Assembly (NCBI RefSeq): GCF_963678635.1
Contig: NC_087062.1
Location: 1,920,001-1,984,000, forward strand
Origin: Symsagittifera roscoffensis
Taxonomy: Eukaryota > Xenacoelomorpha > Acoela > Convolutidae
DNA length: 64,000 nucleotides
Direction: 5' to 3'
The position numbers were made by a program, and so were the translations under genes. This document shows positions 57,301 through 61,118 of the stretch, piece by piece (position 1 is the stretch's first letter; each line of letters starts with the position of its first letter). Under the pieces are notes generated by a model. That model was not told the DNA's origin and made no database searches. It saw nothing but the letters and a program-made list of their open reading frames with translations.

Positions 57301-57971
57301 TATTGAGACTTTTCAGAAATAAAAATTTTTTGTACCGCTCGATGGCTTTCTCGAGGAAAACTTTGTCCAAGTAGTGAGGCAAACTGCACTGATAGAAGAA
57401 CGTTTTCTGTCTCGACGAAGCTGTGGCAATATCGTATGTTATCTTCGAAACAAAAGATTCGAGCCGTTTTGATATTTTAGTGCCACTTGAATCGCTTTTC
57501 AAATCTATTTCAAATGGCTCCTGCAGGTACGTTTGTTCCCATGCCTTCTTCGCAGCAGCCATTGCTTTCGAGTAATCTTTCGACGATTTCAGTTCATGGT
57601 CAACTACACAACCCACTATTTCTTTGCAGTCTTTTTCGTAGTAAAGCGGAGCTAACATATGCACATGCCATGCCCATTGAATGTCCAGAGGAGCCGCCCA
57701 CTTAGCTGAACCACTCGAAGTGAACTTCGAAGCGAGGGGCAACCAAAACGTTTCGTAACGGTAGATCGCATAGTTGATCAAAGGCTCGTCGTATAGACTC
57801 GGAGTTTTGTTCACGAGTCGTAGGAAGTCGATGCTGTTTCGGGATGCTTCCAGCAGGTTGACAGAGAACTTGAAGGCTTTCTCGTTGAACTTGGCCGTGA
57901 TCACTTTACTGCTTTCATTGTACGCGGGCGGGGGCGTCTCCGAAGTCTGTTGTGGGTCATCCCCACTCCCG
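9210..57971 (-). CDS. GRDP/DUF1399-like gene, eight exons visible, 5'-partial
   Basis: Spliced host gene for a glycine-rich domain-containing protein. The visible exons total 2401 bp and encode 799 residues plus a TAG stop. Order: an N-terminal DUF1399-like region with two WHxH-type half repeats, a beta-rich middle region over exons 2-5, a Trp/Gly-rich domain in exons 6-7, and a Cys/Gly-rich tail in exons 7-8. All seven junctions have compatible phases (0, 0, 2, 2, 0, 1, 1) and all introns are GT-AG, although the exon 4 donor (GTGCCA) is weak. In plants GRDP proteins are linked to stress and development; the animal function is little known, so no activity is claimed. The protein looks cytosolic: no transmembrane segment or signal peptide is seen. 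The first exon(s) and promoter lie beyond a retrotransposon that starts near 58.1 kb. A possible polyadenylation signal (AATAAA, minus strand) is at 8832-8837. Confidence 0.85.
9329..10288. other. GRDP-like intron 7
   Basis: Intron between exons 7 and 8. A stretch near 10095-10150 (ATTTGCAACTTGGGTTAGAAAA) resembles short interspersed family S. Nothing else recognised. Confidence 0.5.
10289..10579 (-). CDS. GRDP-like exon 7, start of Cys/Gly tail
   Basis: Two bases complete a Gly codon from exon 6 (PG then YVFVNLRNGQVEIEGG). The exon continues with a helical stretch, GLKVTLAFSIALMHVLCQPR, then GYYAGVPHTT, then the start of the tail, ECGGCGGCGGCGG. Acceptor CTGTGTAG before 10579; strong donor GGTG|GTAAGT after 10289. 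The exon ends in phase 1, as the last exon requires. It is separated from exon 6 by an 11.2-kb intron that contains the satellite array. Confidence 0.87.
10580..11588. other. GRDP-like intron 6, 3' part
   Basis: AT-rich intron sequence with a hairpin at 11250-11270 (ACGCTTG...CAAGCGT). No gene seen. Confidence 0.5.
11589..12824. repeat. Degenerate tandem repeat zone
   Basis: Loosely repeated blocks about 120-160 bp apart. Each has a form of GGCCTCGGAAAAATCAA, a T-rich stretch, a form of TTTCTCGAGAACTACC and a form of GCCAAACTGGGTTTTGGGTT. The clearest are near 11945, 12121, 12246, 12400 and 12600. In style this resembles an old, eroded version of the satellite at 14.9-21.0 kb, but I cannot show common origin. 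Open frames here are incidental. Confidence 0.5.
12825..13060. repeat. Dispersed repeat, family R, copy 2
   Basis: Matches 7925-8230 in direct orientation, including GAACTACGTTCATCAAATCT. The 120-codon open frame across it is Lys/Phe-rich and unconvincing as a gene. Confidence 0.5.
13061..14778. other. GRDP-like intron 6, no gene recognised
   Basis: AT-rich intron sequence. 13240-13420 weakly resembles family R. Open frames of 69-98 codons near 14046-14359 overlap on both strands and show no domain. Confidence 0.4.
14779..14928. repeat. Short tandem duplication at the satellite's edge
   Basis: Two copies of a unit of about 75 bp containing ACTAGCCAAAA, AAAGCAGCA, GCTATTAAATTG and CTCTGCTTAAATACGATT. 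They abut the first satellite unit and may mark the boundary where the array began. Confidence 0.65.
14929..21008. repeat. Higher-order satellite array, four units
   Basis: Four head-to-tail units start at 14929, 16601, 18273 and 19641, each opening with CTAGCGTTTTACGCACCTCC. The first two are 1672 bp and the last two 1368 bp. The 304-bp difference is one extra copy of an internal block (15603-15907 against 15908-16211). Each unit is built from diverged monomers of about 150-170 bp containing a form of AACGTCATATCTCGAAAACTA and a form of ACTACAGGGTTGGGAATTTC. Units are nearly identical to each other while monomers within a unit differ, the mark of a recently amplified higher-order repeat. It lies within one GRDP intron. 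The repeated 73- and 83-codon open frames are by-products of the repeat. Confidence 0.92.
21009..21479. other. Flank of the satellite array
   Basis: 21050-21127 (with AATACGTTGAAAAAGCTTAA and TGGCGAGATAGTGA) is shared with 54175-54283, where it again follows satellite sequence. 21160-21255 resembles family S (AAAAGGCACCAAATGAGCAC...ATTTGCGACTTAGA, ending near a TTCGCTTGTGTAATGA hairpin). Confidence 0.6.
21480..21712 (+). repeat. Short interspersed element, family S, copy 2
   Basis: The fullest copy. It has a B-box-like GGATTCGAATCC at about 21513, then AAAATGCATCAACTGTGTTAA, AATATTTGAGACTTAGGTTCG, and a 3' hairpin CACTTGC-TTC-GCAAGTG (21688-21704) followed by AAATAAA. A pol III-type head with a fixed 3' hairpin suggests a SINE; a Helitron-like 3' end is an alternative. 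Confidence 0.55.
21826..22147 (-). CDS. GRDP-like exon 6, with collagen-like insert
   Basis: Encodes 107 codons plus one base. Acceptor GCTTTTCAG before 22147; donor CCCAG|GTAGAA after 21826. The peptide opens with LSTKDPSLRCFLNKDAGERA and has the Trp/Gly motif DWGILIGGWTGIKQG, which fits the C-terminal domain of animal GRDP proteins. Codons 44-73 (about 21929-22018) form a collagen-like, Arg/Lys-rich run (GIPGVPGDRG, GVKGSPGNPG), after which YLYCRFYNLKNFDGSSEV resumes the domain. An internal GT...AG of 18 bp is too short to be an intron, so I read the insert as coding. Confidence 0.8.
22300..22440 (+). repeat. Short interspersed element, family S, copy 3
   Basis: Lies within the 316-bp intron between GRDP exons 5 and 6. 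It carries TATTTGCGAGTTAGGTTAGA, AATGAAGGTTCGCACTAAT and a terminal CACAACGC...GCTAGTGTGATAAG inverted segment matching copies 1 and 2. Confidence 0.5.
22464..22617 (-). CDS. GRDP-like exon 5
   Basis: One base plus 51 codons, ending in phase 0. Acceptor GTTGATGTAG before 22617; donor CAG|GTGACC after 22464. The peptide begins LLNRWGEVSFRITTVHS and continues LMLSALLVFDDNSKLLAI, a beta-rich pattern. Codon use is GC-rich compared with the introns. The next intron is only about 316 bp. Confidence 0.82.
22996..23163 (-). CDS. GRDP-like exon 4
   Basis: One base completes a Gly codon from exon 3, then 55 codons and two bases follow. The peptide includes GVSLQVTIKFDPPVFHRVNF and LLSYFKHITHT. Acceptor GTTTTAG before 23163. 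The only donor that gives the phase needed by the next exon is AC|GTGCCA at 22995, which is weak. The frame stays open a further 17 codons to a TAA, so the 3' edge is the least certain splice site in the model. A strong-looking CAG|GTGACA lies inside the exon but gives the wrong phase. Confidence 0.68.
23490..24950 (-). pseudogene. Non-LTR retrotransposon reverse transcriptase remnant
   Basis: Read on the minus strand, about 24700-24860 encodes LATLDLSKAFDMVCHRTLLE, a stop follows near 24695, then 24501-24683 encodes VPTGVPQGSVLSP and SYANNFHPFV. These are RT motifs of Jockey/CR1-like LINEs; the catalytic YADD is YANN here, so the enzyme would be inactive. Decayed sequence continues to about 23492-23689, which carries ALTQIRSGYSTYLDTYINRI, the conserved end of such ORF2 proteins. 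Many stops and frameshifts. It sits in GRDP intron 3, in the same orientation as the gene. Confidence 0.75.
24951..25510. other. GRDP-like intron, no gene recognised
   Basis: AT-rich sequence with no coding signal that I can see. Confidence 0.4.
25511..25573. repeat. Long-stem hairpin
   Basis: TGTTTTCAAA...TGCTTTTCCGCCA pairs with TGGCGGAAAAGCA...TTTGAAAACA across a 14-base loop, giving about 22 paired bases with a small bulge. Could be a miRNA-like precursor or the remains of a short palindromic insertion. Confidence 0.6.
25574..26315. other. GRDP-like intron, no gene recognised
   Basis: AT-rich sequence with a hairpin at 26102-26121 (CCCCTTGC...GCAAGGG). Nothing else recognised. Confidence 0.4.
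26316..26861. mobile_element. Foldback element with 8-bp target duplication
   Basis: The element at 26324-26853 begins GGCTCTTTTTCC and ends GGAAAAAGAGCC, and is flanked by a direct CAGGAGGT at 26316-26323 and 26854-26861. The arms (about 200 bp each) are imperfect inverted copies, for example GTAAAACCACTCGTTA and its complement. An 8-bp duplication is typical of hAT-like and Merlin-like DNA transposons; I cannot tell which. No transposase is present. Confidence 0.82.
27004..27164 (-). CDS. GRDP-like exon 3
   Basis: Encodes 53 codons plus two bases, starting in phase 0. Only this frame is open; the other two meet stops. Acceptor CTGTGTAG before 27164; donor GG|GTGAGT after 27004. The peptide includes SEETLGESELDMREI and TTTYSTTVYLMKKN and ends in a short Ala/Ser/Gly linker. 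The exon is richer in G+C than the surrounding introns. Its 5' edge lies only about 400 bp from the outer end of the retrotransposon pair. Confidence 0.8.
27165..27559. other. Intron between GRDP exon 3 and the retrotransposon pair
   Basis: About 395 bp of AT-rich intron. At 27531-27558 lies TTACTGGTTATAAATTGG, which recurs near-identically at 51268 at the inner edge of the right terminal block. Confidence 0.5.
27560..27965 (-). repeat. Terminal block of element A (LTR-like)
   Basis: Inverted match to 51268-51656. It contains a 13-bp-stem hairpin (GTGCTGAAATTAC paired with its complement, near 27840-27868), and both blocks end in TAACTCA. In sense it starts near ATAAATTAGATATTTT. Being terminal in both copies suggests an LTR or part of one, but no second copy exists at the 5' side to prove it. 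Confidence 0.6.
27966..29689 (-). other. Region present in element A but absent from B
   Basis: In element B the sequence jumps from AAAGCACTT directly to the terminal block; in A about 1.8 kb lies between. It includes two overlapping minus-strand open frames (28183-28491 and 27926-28207) without recognised domains, a short repeated GGTGGGTTAGGCC near 28743 and 28788, a poly-T/poly-G run near 29400, and a donor-like AAG|GTAAGTATA near 29675. It may be 3' untranslated sequence, part of a longer LTR, or an insertion. Confidence 0.4.
29690..31807 (-). pseudogene. Conserved extension downstream of the envelope-like gene, element A
   Basis: The frame following the second hydrophobic segment of the envelope-like protein stays open from 31807 to a TAA at 31235, continues in the same frame to another TAA at 30434, then shifts frame near 30395 and ends in a short ORF (29902-30228) and a stop just before 29690. 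The first part is Pro/Ser/Thr-rich, the second a conserved region with RLTTALTPRQFTYVGFEK and, later, MLRTKQTHTYTYYRLIQ. Element B has the same residues in the same order. Roughly 650-700 codons in total. I do not recognise the family. It may be a cytoplasmic extension of the glycoprotein or a separate ORF. Confidence 0.6.
31792..34099 (-). pseudogene. Envelope-like glycoprotein gene, element A
   Basis: Starts with a signal-peptide-like segment (MYILKILTFQHIFFLIISD at 34099), then GPQDLLVTHYDC. Open segments follow at 33785-34099, 33436-33780, 32794-33435 and 31792-32760, separated by frameshifts. The last has a CYKRIPIF motif at residues 73-80, a second Cys at 104, a likely membrane span at residues 262-279 (31924-31977), and a further hydrophobic patch at 300-312. 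Position after pol, a signal peptide and a C-terminal anchor indicate an envelope-type protein. The Cys pattern reminds me of the class III-like glycoproteins of chuviruses that some retroelements have captured; that link is a hypothesis. A one-base frameshift near 31805 separates it from the downstream extension. Confidence 0.65.
34124..34675 (-). pseudogene. Linker between pol and env, element A
   Basis: 183 codons, Ser/Thr/Pro-rich at the start, then a conserved segment LHSWALNRLQHRQDIHEDIR and FEITVKLNNIVQHPYPL. The equivalent in element B lies at 46205-46944. No domain recognised. It may be the end of pol or a small separate protein. Confidence 0.5.
34543..35469 (-). pseudogene. Integrase C-terminal region, element A
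   Basis: Two open segments, 35215-35469 and 34543-35142, in different frames. The second carries GTFVLIPNFQ-type sequence before its first Met and KLQPLRKGPYQI...LPYYPKE, the beta-barrel pattern at the C terminus of Ty3-type integrases. It is followed by low-complexity Thr/Pro-rich sequence. Confidence 0.7.
35482..36213 (-). CDS. Integrase core, element A
   Basis: 244 codons without a stop. An HHCC zinc-binding segment (HTQNTKGHSG, then CNDCIICQLNK) is followed by the DDE core: SFDTKGPICPSS, LVTDNGTEFIN, and a WTNGLVEDMNRS helix with the catalytic Glu. In Ty3-type elements this enzyme inserts the DNA copy into the genome. All three acidic residues are present. It is the best preserved gene of element A, but it is cut off from a functional pol, so it is unlikely to be made as a working protein. 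Confidence 0.85.
   Translation of the reverse strand: MNENTDLLEYQLDDSKVPCLPLSMILIAFNISHTQNTKGHSGSEKTYSNFTQNFYFPNAPIWIKVLCNDCIICQLNKPYPNKNQIAQKQDFKVQSLYFNHRISFDTKGPICPSSEGNSYIMVIVDAFTHYVALNPVPHCNAYYAYTTLYENWIAKFGLPEILVTDNGTEFINNEIITLCHLYNIKHKPRTSHGPWTNGLVEDMNRSLQEYLRCIINGNDTRYTEWPTDAKLFPLSYNSQIRQL
36355..36918 (-). pseudogene. RNase H to integrase spacer, element A
   Basis: 187 codons from the end of RNase H (NLDIVWTAGKNFALPDTLSR) through an unassigned connecting region toward the integrase zinc finger. The equivalent in B is about 42870-43390 and contains stops. Confidence 0.7.
36924..37371 (-). pseudogene. RNase H domain, 5'-truncated, element A
   Basis: Two frames (37142-37371 and 36924-37145) joined by a frameshift near 37145. 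Carries FYAMCDASNFGIGASLLQ, the first RNase H acidic motif, and FTDHKPIIF. Homology to B begins at a TGCAATTAT near 37370, where the two elements are fused; frames that continue past this point into B sequence are not meaningful. Confidence 0.75.
37373..38740 (+). pseudogene. gag, capsid region, element B
   Basis: Open segments at 37497-37745 (FPMTSTKSVNFHDYPHPSQ) and 37785-38213 (with YLKQHEITQNQLTNFSQKP and VLTGTDPEYSDEDYLNAVTA, a capsid-like helical region). More broken sequence follows to about 38700. Gln/Asn-rich N-terminal half. Stops at 37743, 38211 and beyond. Confidence 0.7.
38748..39450 (+). pseudogene. gag nucleocapsid: zinc knuckle and Arg/Asn/Ser-rich tail, element B
   Basis: WCNYCRRYGHSIAKC at about 38748-38795 is a CX2CX4HX4C zinc knuckle that would bind RNA. 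After a stop, 38878-39105 (with NRYSRSISQNNQYRNNYSR) and the frame continuing to about 39350 encode a long Arg/Asn/Ser-rich tract resembling an RS domain. The 39102-39494 open frame in another register is its shadow. Confidence 0.65.
39840..40600 (+). pseudogene. Aspartic protease and following region, element B
   Basis: DFLIDSGAESNIINI has the DSGA active-site motif (39867-39878) of retropepsins, which cleave the polyprotein. A glycine-rich flap is not obvious. 40035-40253 and 40375-40602 are the continuing protease-to-RT region in shifting frames. Confidence 0.65.
40800..41430 (+). pseudogene. Reverse transcriptase core, element B
   Basis: Segments read HLILKPDAIFKKQRASKVPI, ILAKGESVKIVLDARYLNSL, NRLFSGISIGPAAFSAFMSK and LDDVFVQS; the catalytic LDD lies at 41377-41385. 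Stops and frameshifts interrupt it near 41055, 41195 and 41380. The fingers/palm order is normal for Ty3-type RT. Confidence 0.75.
41430..42195 (+). pseudogene. RT thumb and RNase H, first copy of a tandem duplication, element B
   Basis: Carries KAAPDKSHFF, LKSRIDAIQKLQPPT, then RNase H with FYAMCDASNFGIGAALLQ and LTEYEFLILGSKHPT. The following 0.8 kb repeats the same segment. Open from 41658 to 42231. Confidence 0.85.
42202..43002 (+). pseudogene. RT thumb and RNase H, second copy, element B
   Basis: Repeats the previous segment in the same orientation, starting at HYHQILKNENMKAAPDKSQF. 266 codons are open. The two copies differ at many positions, and copy 2 has an altered junction near SKYVLKCVLKYGPF. 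This copy leads into the integrase. Confidence 0.85.
43438..44259 (+). pseudogene. Integrase core, element B
   Basis: 43438-43773 holds the zinc-binding start (HTQNTKRHSG). After a frameshift and broken CX2C, 43942-44259 holds VIVDAFTHYVAL, LVTDNGTEFIN and WTNGLVEGKNRSLQEY. The first Asp motif (near DTKGPISPSS, about 43890) is out of frame with the rest. Non-functional as it stands, unlike the copy in A. Confidence 0.8.
44312..44950 (+). pseudogene. Integrase C-terminal region, element B
   Basis: 212 open codons with HDEDHFHHPQILKLASG, then GTFVLIPNFNTQKGISKKLQ and NFLPYYPK. It matches A up to LPYYPK; beyond it the two copies differ completely (basic, Arg/Lys/Gln-rich in B). Confidence 0.75.
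44951..46010. other. Segment in element B not matched in A
   Basis: About 1.05 kb of AT-rich, A/C-biased sequence without open frames. It is either an insertion in B or sequence deleted from A. No terminal repeats recognised. Confidence 0.5.
46011..46944 (+). pseudogene. Linker between pol and env, element B
   Basis: 170 open codons at 46205-46717 (with LNRVRHIWQNQNTQIIQPRR, then Ser/Thr/Pro-rich sequence) followed by broken sequence matching the conserved end of A's linker (QDIHKDIQEHNIQIL). The first part is missing from A. Confidence 0.5.
47004..49600 (+). pseudogene. Envelope-like glycoprotein gene, element B
   Basis: Signal-peptide-like MYILKVFRFQHLLFLIFSEQ at 47004, then segments at 47373-47651, about 47660-48100, 48102-48491, 48641-49150 and 49147-49596, matching A throughout. 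The membrane-span region NFIGFLFSSLKGVY and AGFFGIFSSSINK lie near 49165-49310. In this copy the frame runs unbroken from the hydrophobic region into the downstream extension (KILLDAQIKEYN). Confidence 0.65.
49603..51264 (+). pseudogene. Conserved extension downstream of the envelope-like gene, element B
   Basis: 49603-50148 (181 codons, Pro/Ser/Thr-rich, with FNNFDIETPDEFADSEPSPS), then broken frames carrying AYRTFKRKF, RLTTALTPRQFTYVGYKK, a segment at 50586-50831 (IEYYDHNIISSNQDQFLDDD) and one at 50731-51027 (MLRTKQTHTYTYYRFIQ). It matches element A over the whole length. Family unknown. Confidence 0.6.
51268..51656 (+). repeat. Terminal block of element B (LTR-like)
   Basis: Inverted match to 27560-27965, including the long-stem hairpin near 51364-51391 and the TAACTCA end. 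It follows an apparent 1.8-kb deletion relative to A, joined at AAAGCACTTTATTACTGG. Confidence 0.6.
51657..52440. other. GRDP-like intron 2, 5' part
   Basis: AT-rich sequence beyond element B. A 31-bp unit (GGGAGATTGTTCACTTGG type) occurs twice at about 52362-52412, just downstream of the exon 2 donor. No gene recognised. Confidence 0.5.
52441..52761 (-). CDS. GRDP-like exon 2
   Basis: Encodes 107 residues, phase 0 at both ends. Acceptor TTTCGCAG before 52761, strong donor ATA|GTAAGT after 52441. The peptide alternates charged and hydrophobic residues (for example FKITQLKLTMGSDVHYDRKK), which suggests a beta-sandwich. It joins in frame to the end of the previous exon (LWSK to VFNESF). An ATG at 52758 in this frame is the second codon and is not a start. 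The intron before it holds diverged satellite and duplicated sequence; the 25-kb intron after it holds the head-to-head retrotransposon pair. Confidence 0.8.
52762..53270. other. GRDP-like intron 1, no gene recognised
   Basis: AT-rich intron sequence without recognisable features. Confidence 0.4.
53271..54283. repeat. Diverged satellite monomers plus shared flank
   Basis: Five to six degraded monomers of the satellite seen at 14.9-21.0 kb: repeated forms of AACGTCATATCTCGAAAA, GAGGCAAGATTTGCAA and TACAGGGTTGGGAATTTC, about 150 bp apart. They are followed at 54175-54283 by the same flank (AATACGTTGAAAAAGCTTAA, TGGCGAGATAGTGAAA) that follows the main array at 21050-21127. Confidence 0.8.
54284..55470. 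repeat. Tandem duplication, unit about 500-690 bp
   Basis: 54284-54805 and 54979-55470 are direct copies. Both contain TTTCATTATATATTTAGTTCA, GAGAGATTGCTGGATGTT-type, TCTCGGTTCACGATTTA and ATTAGCTAGGCTACTGGCTT. Many substitutions and small indels show it is old. Open frames of 60-75 codons in it are not conserved between the copies. Confidence 0.75.
55471..57106. other. GRDP-like intron 1, 5' part
   Basis: AT-rich intron. ACACTTGCAATGATTTGTT occurs at about 56297 and 56333. A CGTTTTGCGGCATGATTATG-like motif occurs at about 56792 and 56848, with a weaker form near 55537. No gene recognised. Confidence 0.5.
57107..57971 (-). CDS. GRDP-like exon 1 of those visible: DUF1399-like domain
   Basis: Encodes 288 residues. 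The acceptor is a pyrimidine-rich stretch ending AACAG just before 57971; the donor is AAG|GTAACA after 57107. The first half repeat carries AWHVHMLAPLYY (WHVH at residues 101-104 of the exon peptide) and the second carries VVWHAHQAHPFKY (near 237-249), followed by GKMLNHDDS. Both match the paired His-rich signature of DUF1399 proteins. A PPAY motif (PPxY type, a potential WW-domain ligand) lies about 15 residues in. The open frame continues upstream into hydrophobic, intron-like sequence to an ATG at 58060. I prefer a spliced start at 57971 because the extension looks non-coding, but the exact 5' edge is uncertain. Confidence 0.88.
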
Positions 57972-58189
57972 CTGTTATCCAGTGGATAGAAGAAGAACAT
58001 ATACAGGAAGGAGACGAGATTATGTCTACTGAAACTGATATACCAAACAGTACTATACATAATTAATCTCTAGGTGCTATATAACCAGTTGGTATTAATT
58101 ACATATATCAAAGAAGTCTGTTATAATACGTTATTACCTAAACTTAACTTGTTATGTAATAGTTGTTATGAGCTTCTGACACTCACATG

Positions 58190-58491
58190 CTTTCGAGGTC
58201 AGATTCTCGATAAACAGACTTCCGATAACGTTGAATGAATTTAAGTTGGTTCAAACTCTTCTTATTTCATATGCCAACTAGAATCTCAATCCAGTTGATA
58301 CACCGTATTACTTCCGTGGGTATAACATGACCAACTGGTTATAACGTGGGTACGCTTTCGAGGTCAGGTTCTAGATAAACAGACTTCCGATAACGTTGAA
58401 TGAAATTAAGTTGGTTCAAACTCTTCTTGTTTCATATGCCAACTAGAAATTCAATCCAGTTGATACACCGCATTACTTCCGTGGGTATAAC
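58190..58491 (+). repeat. Tandemly duplicated leader of element C
   Basis: A unit of about 150-170 bp occurs twice (about 58190-58330 and 58360-58491). It has GCTTTCGAGGTCAG, AGACTTCCGATAACGTTGAA, CATATGCCAACTAGAA and CCGTGGGTATAACATGAC. Each copy ends in ATGAC; the second ATG (58492) starts gag. ATAACCAGTTGGT (58082) and its exact complement (58327) bracket the first copy. Confidence 0.7.
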
Positions 58492-59560
58492 ATGACGCAG
58501 CCAGCAGTTAAAAAGAACCCATTGGGAAAAACACCGTTCTGGTAAAAAGTCTCAACGGAACCACCGTTAGAGTGGGACAATTAGAATCAAAAACTATTGC
58601 TCGGCATTATCGCAAAAGACGGCGTAAACTTGACCAAGTTGTTACAAAATGCCCCAGCTATACGAAAACCCCGAGAACCGGGGTACAAACTCCCAATCGA
58701 GGGGGAGACTGATGAACAAATAAGAGATCGTAATCTGAGAAACCAGGAGAAACAGGTAGGAGTGGGAAACCAGTGTCAGCAATTGGATAACCTTGGTCCA
58801 ACAGTAGACGGAAGTCCGTGGGAAGAAGCGGACATCAAATGCAGGAGCTATATTTACTTGTGTTTGGGGTATGAGGGACAAAGACGATTGACACAATACT
58901 ATCCGGATCTCAAAATTCAAAAAATCTCAACCAGAGACTTCTGGGATCGACTGACACGACTCTTCGTCAAAGAAAGAAATGTGACATTTGACCGCTATGA
59001 GGCCTTTACGAGAAAAAAAGGGAAGACAGAAAACCTAGAGCAGTACCATTGCCTCCTTACGTAACTGGTGGTGAAAGGCAAATTCAAATGCCGCAATTGT
59101 AATGAAGGACGATTAGAGACAGAGGTTATCCGGGACTTGTTTACCGCAAACATGTCGAATGATGAGGTACAAGAAGACCTCTTGGCGGAAAGGAAAACAC
59201 CAGAGCAAGCGCTAGATTACGCAATCAGGAGAGAGAAAAGTTCAGAAAACCAATTGGCTATCCGAAAACAGGGATCCCCAATATCTACTCAAGTATCCAA
59301 TATGAAAACCGAACCAGTTGGGTTTGTTCAAAAAGAGGTAACAATAATAATCGTTATTCATCAAGGGTTGGACGCGGACGCTAGCCGCAAGAACAACAAA
59401 GGGGGAACTCCGAACGACAACAAACAGACGAAAAGACTAAATGCTTTAAATGTGGTAATCAAAAATGCAAAAATGTCCGGCCCGGGACAAAATCTGTAAT
59501 AAGTGTAACAAACGTGGACACTAGGCACGACTATGCAAATCATCTGACGTCAACGCAATT
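58492..59560 (+). pseudogene. gag of element C
   Basis: From ATG at 58492 (MTQPAVKKNPLGKTPFW) with stops near 58543 and 58582, then 58597-59061 (LLGIIAKDGVNLTKLLQ, later RRLTQYYPDLKIQKISTRDF) and 59068-59499. Zinc knuckles: CFKC near 59428 and CNKCNKRGH followed by a stop before ARLC near 59500-59537. Capsid and nucleocapsid functions are implied by position and motifs. Confidence 0.75.
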
Positions 59561-59623
59561 CACGACGAACAAACAGAAGAATCATTTTCGCAGGACACGT
59601 ATGTAGCAGCGTACGTTAATTAC

Positions 59624-60646
59624 ATGCAAGCCGGCGATCTCATCCCCGGCTGGAAGCTAATCCATCTCGATGATTCGACAACGAATGCAATTCGATTCGA
59701 AAACAAAAATGTTGGACAATTAGATGATACAGATCTAAAGGGACACTTGATACGGGTTAGATGCGAAGACAACAACGTAGTGTTCATCGCGGACACAGGA
59801 TCACCCACAAAATTTGTTAACCAAAAGACTGCAAATCAAATAATGACAACAGTTAAATCAACCAAACGGATCAAAACAAACGATAACGACGGGGCAAACA
59901 GAATGATTTGTTACAACGGATATAAAATCCAACTGTTTGGACGAGTCATCGCACCCCTTGAATCAGGTGGATGGACGATCAATACAGCTTCCCTCATCGT
60001 AGTAGACGACAGGCGCGCAATTATATTGGGAAGAAACCTCCTAGCTTTGATTGGAGCTCAACTACAGCAGCAACCAGCTGGTATGTCAGTTAATACTATA
60101 TCGGGTGACGTAAATAGGTCAGATGCAAAAATAACCAACTGGGCAAAATCTACATATCCGGGGTTATGTACCCGAATTGGTAGAGCACGGAACCATATGG
60201 TTCATACAACATTTCTTCAAGAACTCAAAGCGTTGCAACAAACGGGTCAAAGTATTCCAATACATAATCAAGAAAAATTGGAACAAGAAATCAGGTCTCT
60301 CATAGACCAAGTTCATATTATAAAACTTGAAAAATGTAGTGACCAGCCATTCATAAGCCCGATAGTCATTAAAGTGAAGAAAGATCATTCCATCAAGTTA
60401 GCGTTGGATTCTAAACAAATTAATAAAATGATACAAAAGAACAAGTATCAGATGCCAAAAATAGACGTACTACTTGATAACGTGGCTCAATCAGCGCAAG
60501 AGGGTCACAACAAACCGGGCATTACATTAATATCAACAATTGACCTTAGGTATGCGTACAGTCAGCTTAAATTTAGCGAGAACACTCGAAGACAATGTAA
60601 CTTTGGTATCATTGGAGGGCAGGCAACTGGAACGTATCAGTTCTAG
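59624..60646 (+). pseudogene. Protease and N-terminal RT of element C
   Basis: 340 open codons. VFIADTGSPTKFVN carries the DTGS retropepsin motif (59792-59803), and IILGRNLLALIG is its C-terminal signature. RT then begins: FISPIVIKVKKDHSIKLALD, MPKIDVLLDNVAQ, STIDLRYAYSQLKF. The frame ends at a TAG at 60644 where a Gln or similar codon would be expected before TGFYGLTDMP. Confidence 0.82.
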
Positions 60647-61112
60647 ACTGGTTTCTACGGTCTTACTGATATGCCTGCAGAGTTCCAGAAAGCAAATTAC
60701 TTTAAGCTAAACAACGAAAAAGATACACTTGCTTTCCTGGATGACATTGATTATATCCCACGGTACAAAAGATGATCATATGAATAAACTAAAAAGAATT
60801 CTGGACAAACTGGATGCTGAGAATATGGCGATATCTCTCGAAAAAAATGAGTTCGGCTACAAAAAGGTCGAGTGGTTGGATTATGTCATAAATGAATATG
60901 GAACAATCCCAATGCGAAAGAAAAACCGAAATAATCGTACAACTAAGTCACCCGAAAACTTCAAACAGCTCAAAAGTTTTATGGGACCAATACATCACCT
61001 AAATAAATTTATCCCTAATCTGGCACAGCTGTGCAAACCGTTCCGTCCCTTACTATCAGTCGAAAATAAATTCCATTTCACGTGGGAAGAGCCGCATGAA
61101 AAAGAATTTTAA
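60647..61112 (+). pseudogene. C-terminal RT of element C
   Basis: TGFYGLTDMPAEFQKA continues the palm, with the catalytic FLDD at 60734-60745 (AFLDDIDYIP). After a frameshift, 60729-61109 carries the thumb (EKNEFGYKKVEWLDYVI) and connection (FMGPIHHLNKFIPNLAQL). Confidence 0.8.
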
Positions 61113-61118
61113 AACATT

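Noticed and set aside
57972-58060. Start of the GRDP protein at the ATG at 58060
   Set aside because: The 30 extra codons are hydrophobic, intron-like sequence upstream of a good acceptor; a spliced start at 57971 is more likely, though not proven.
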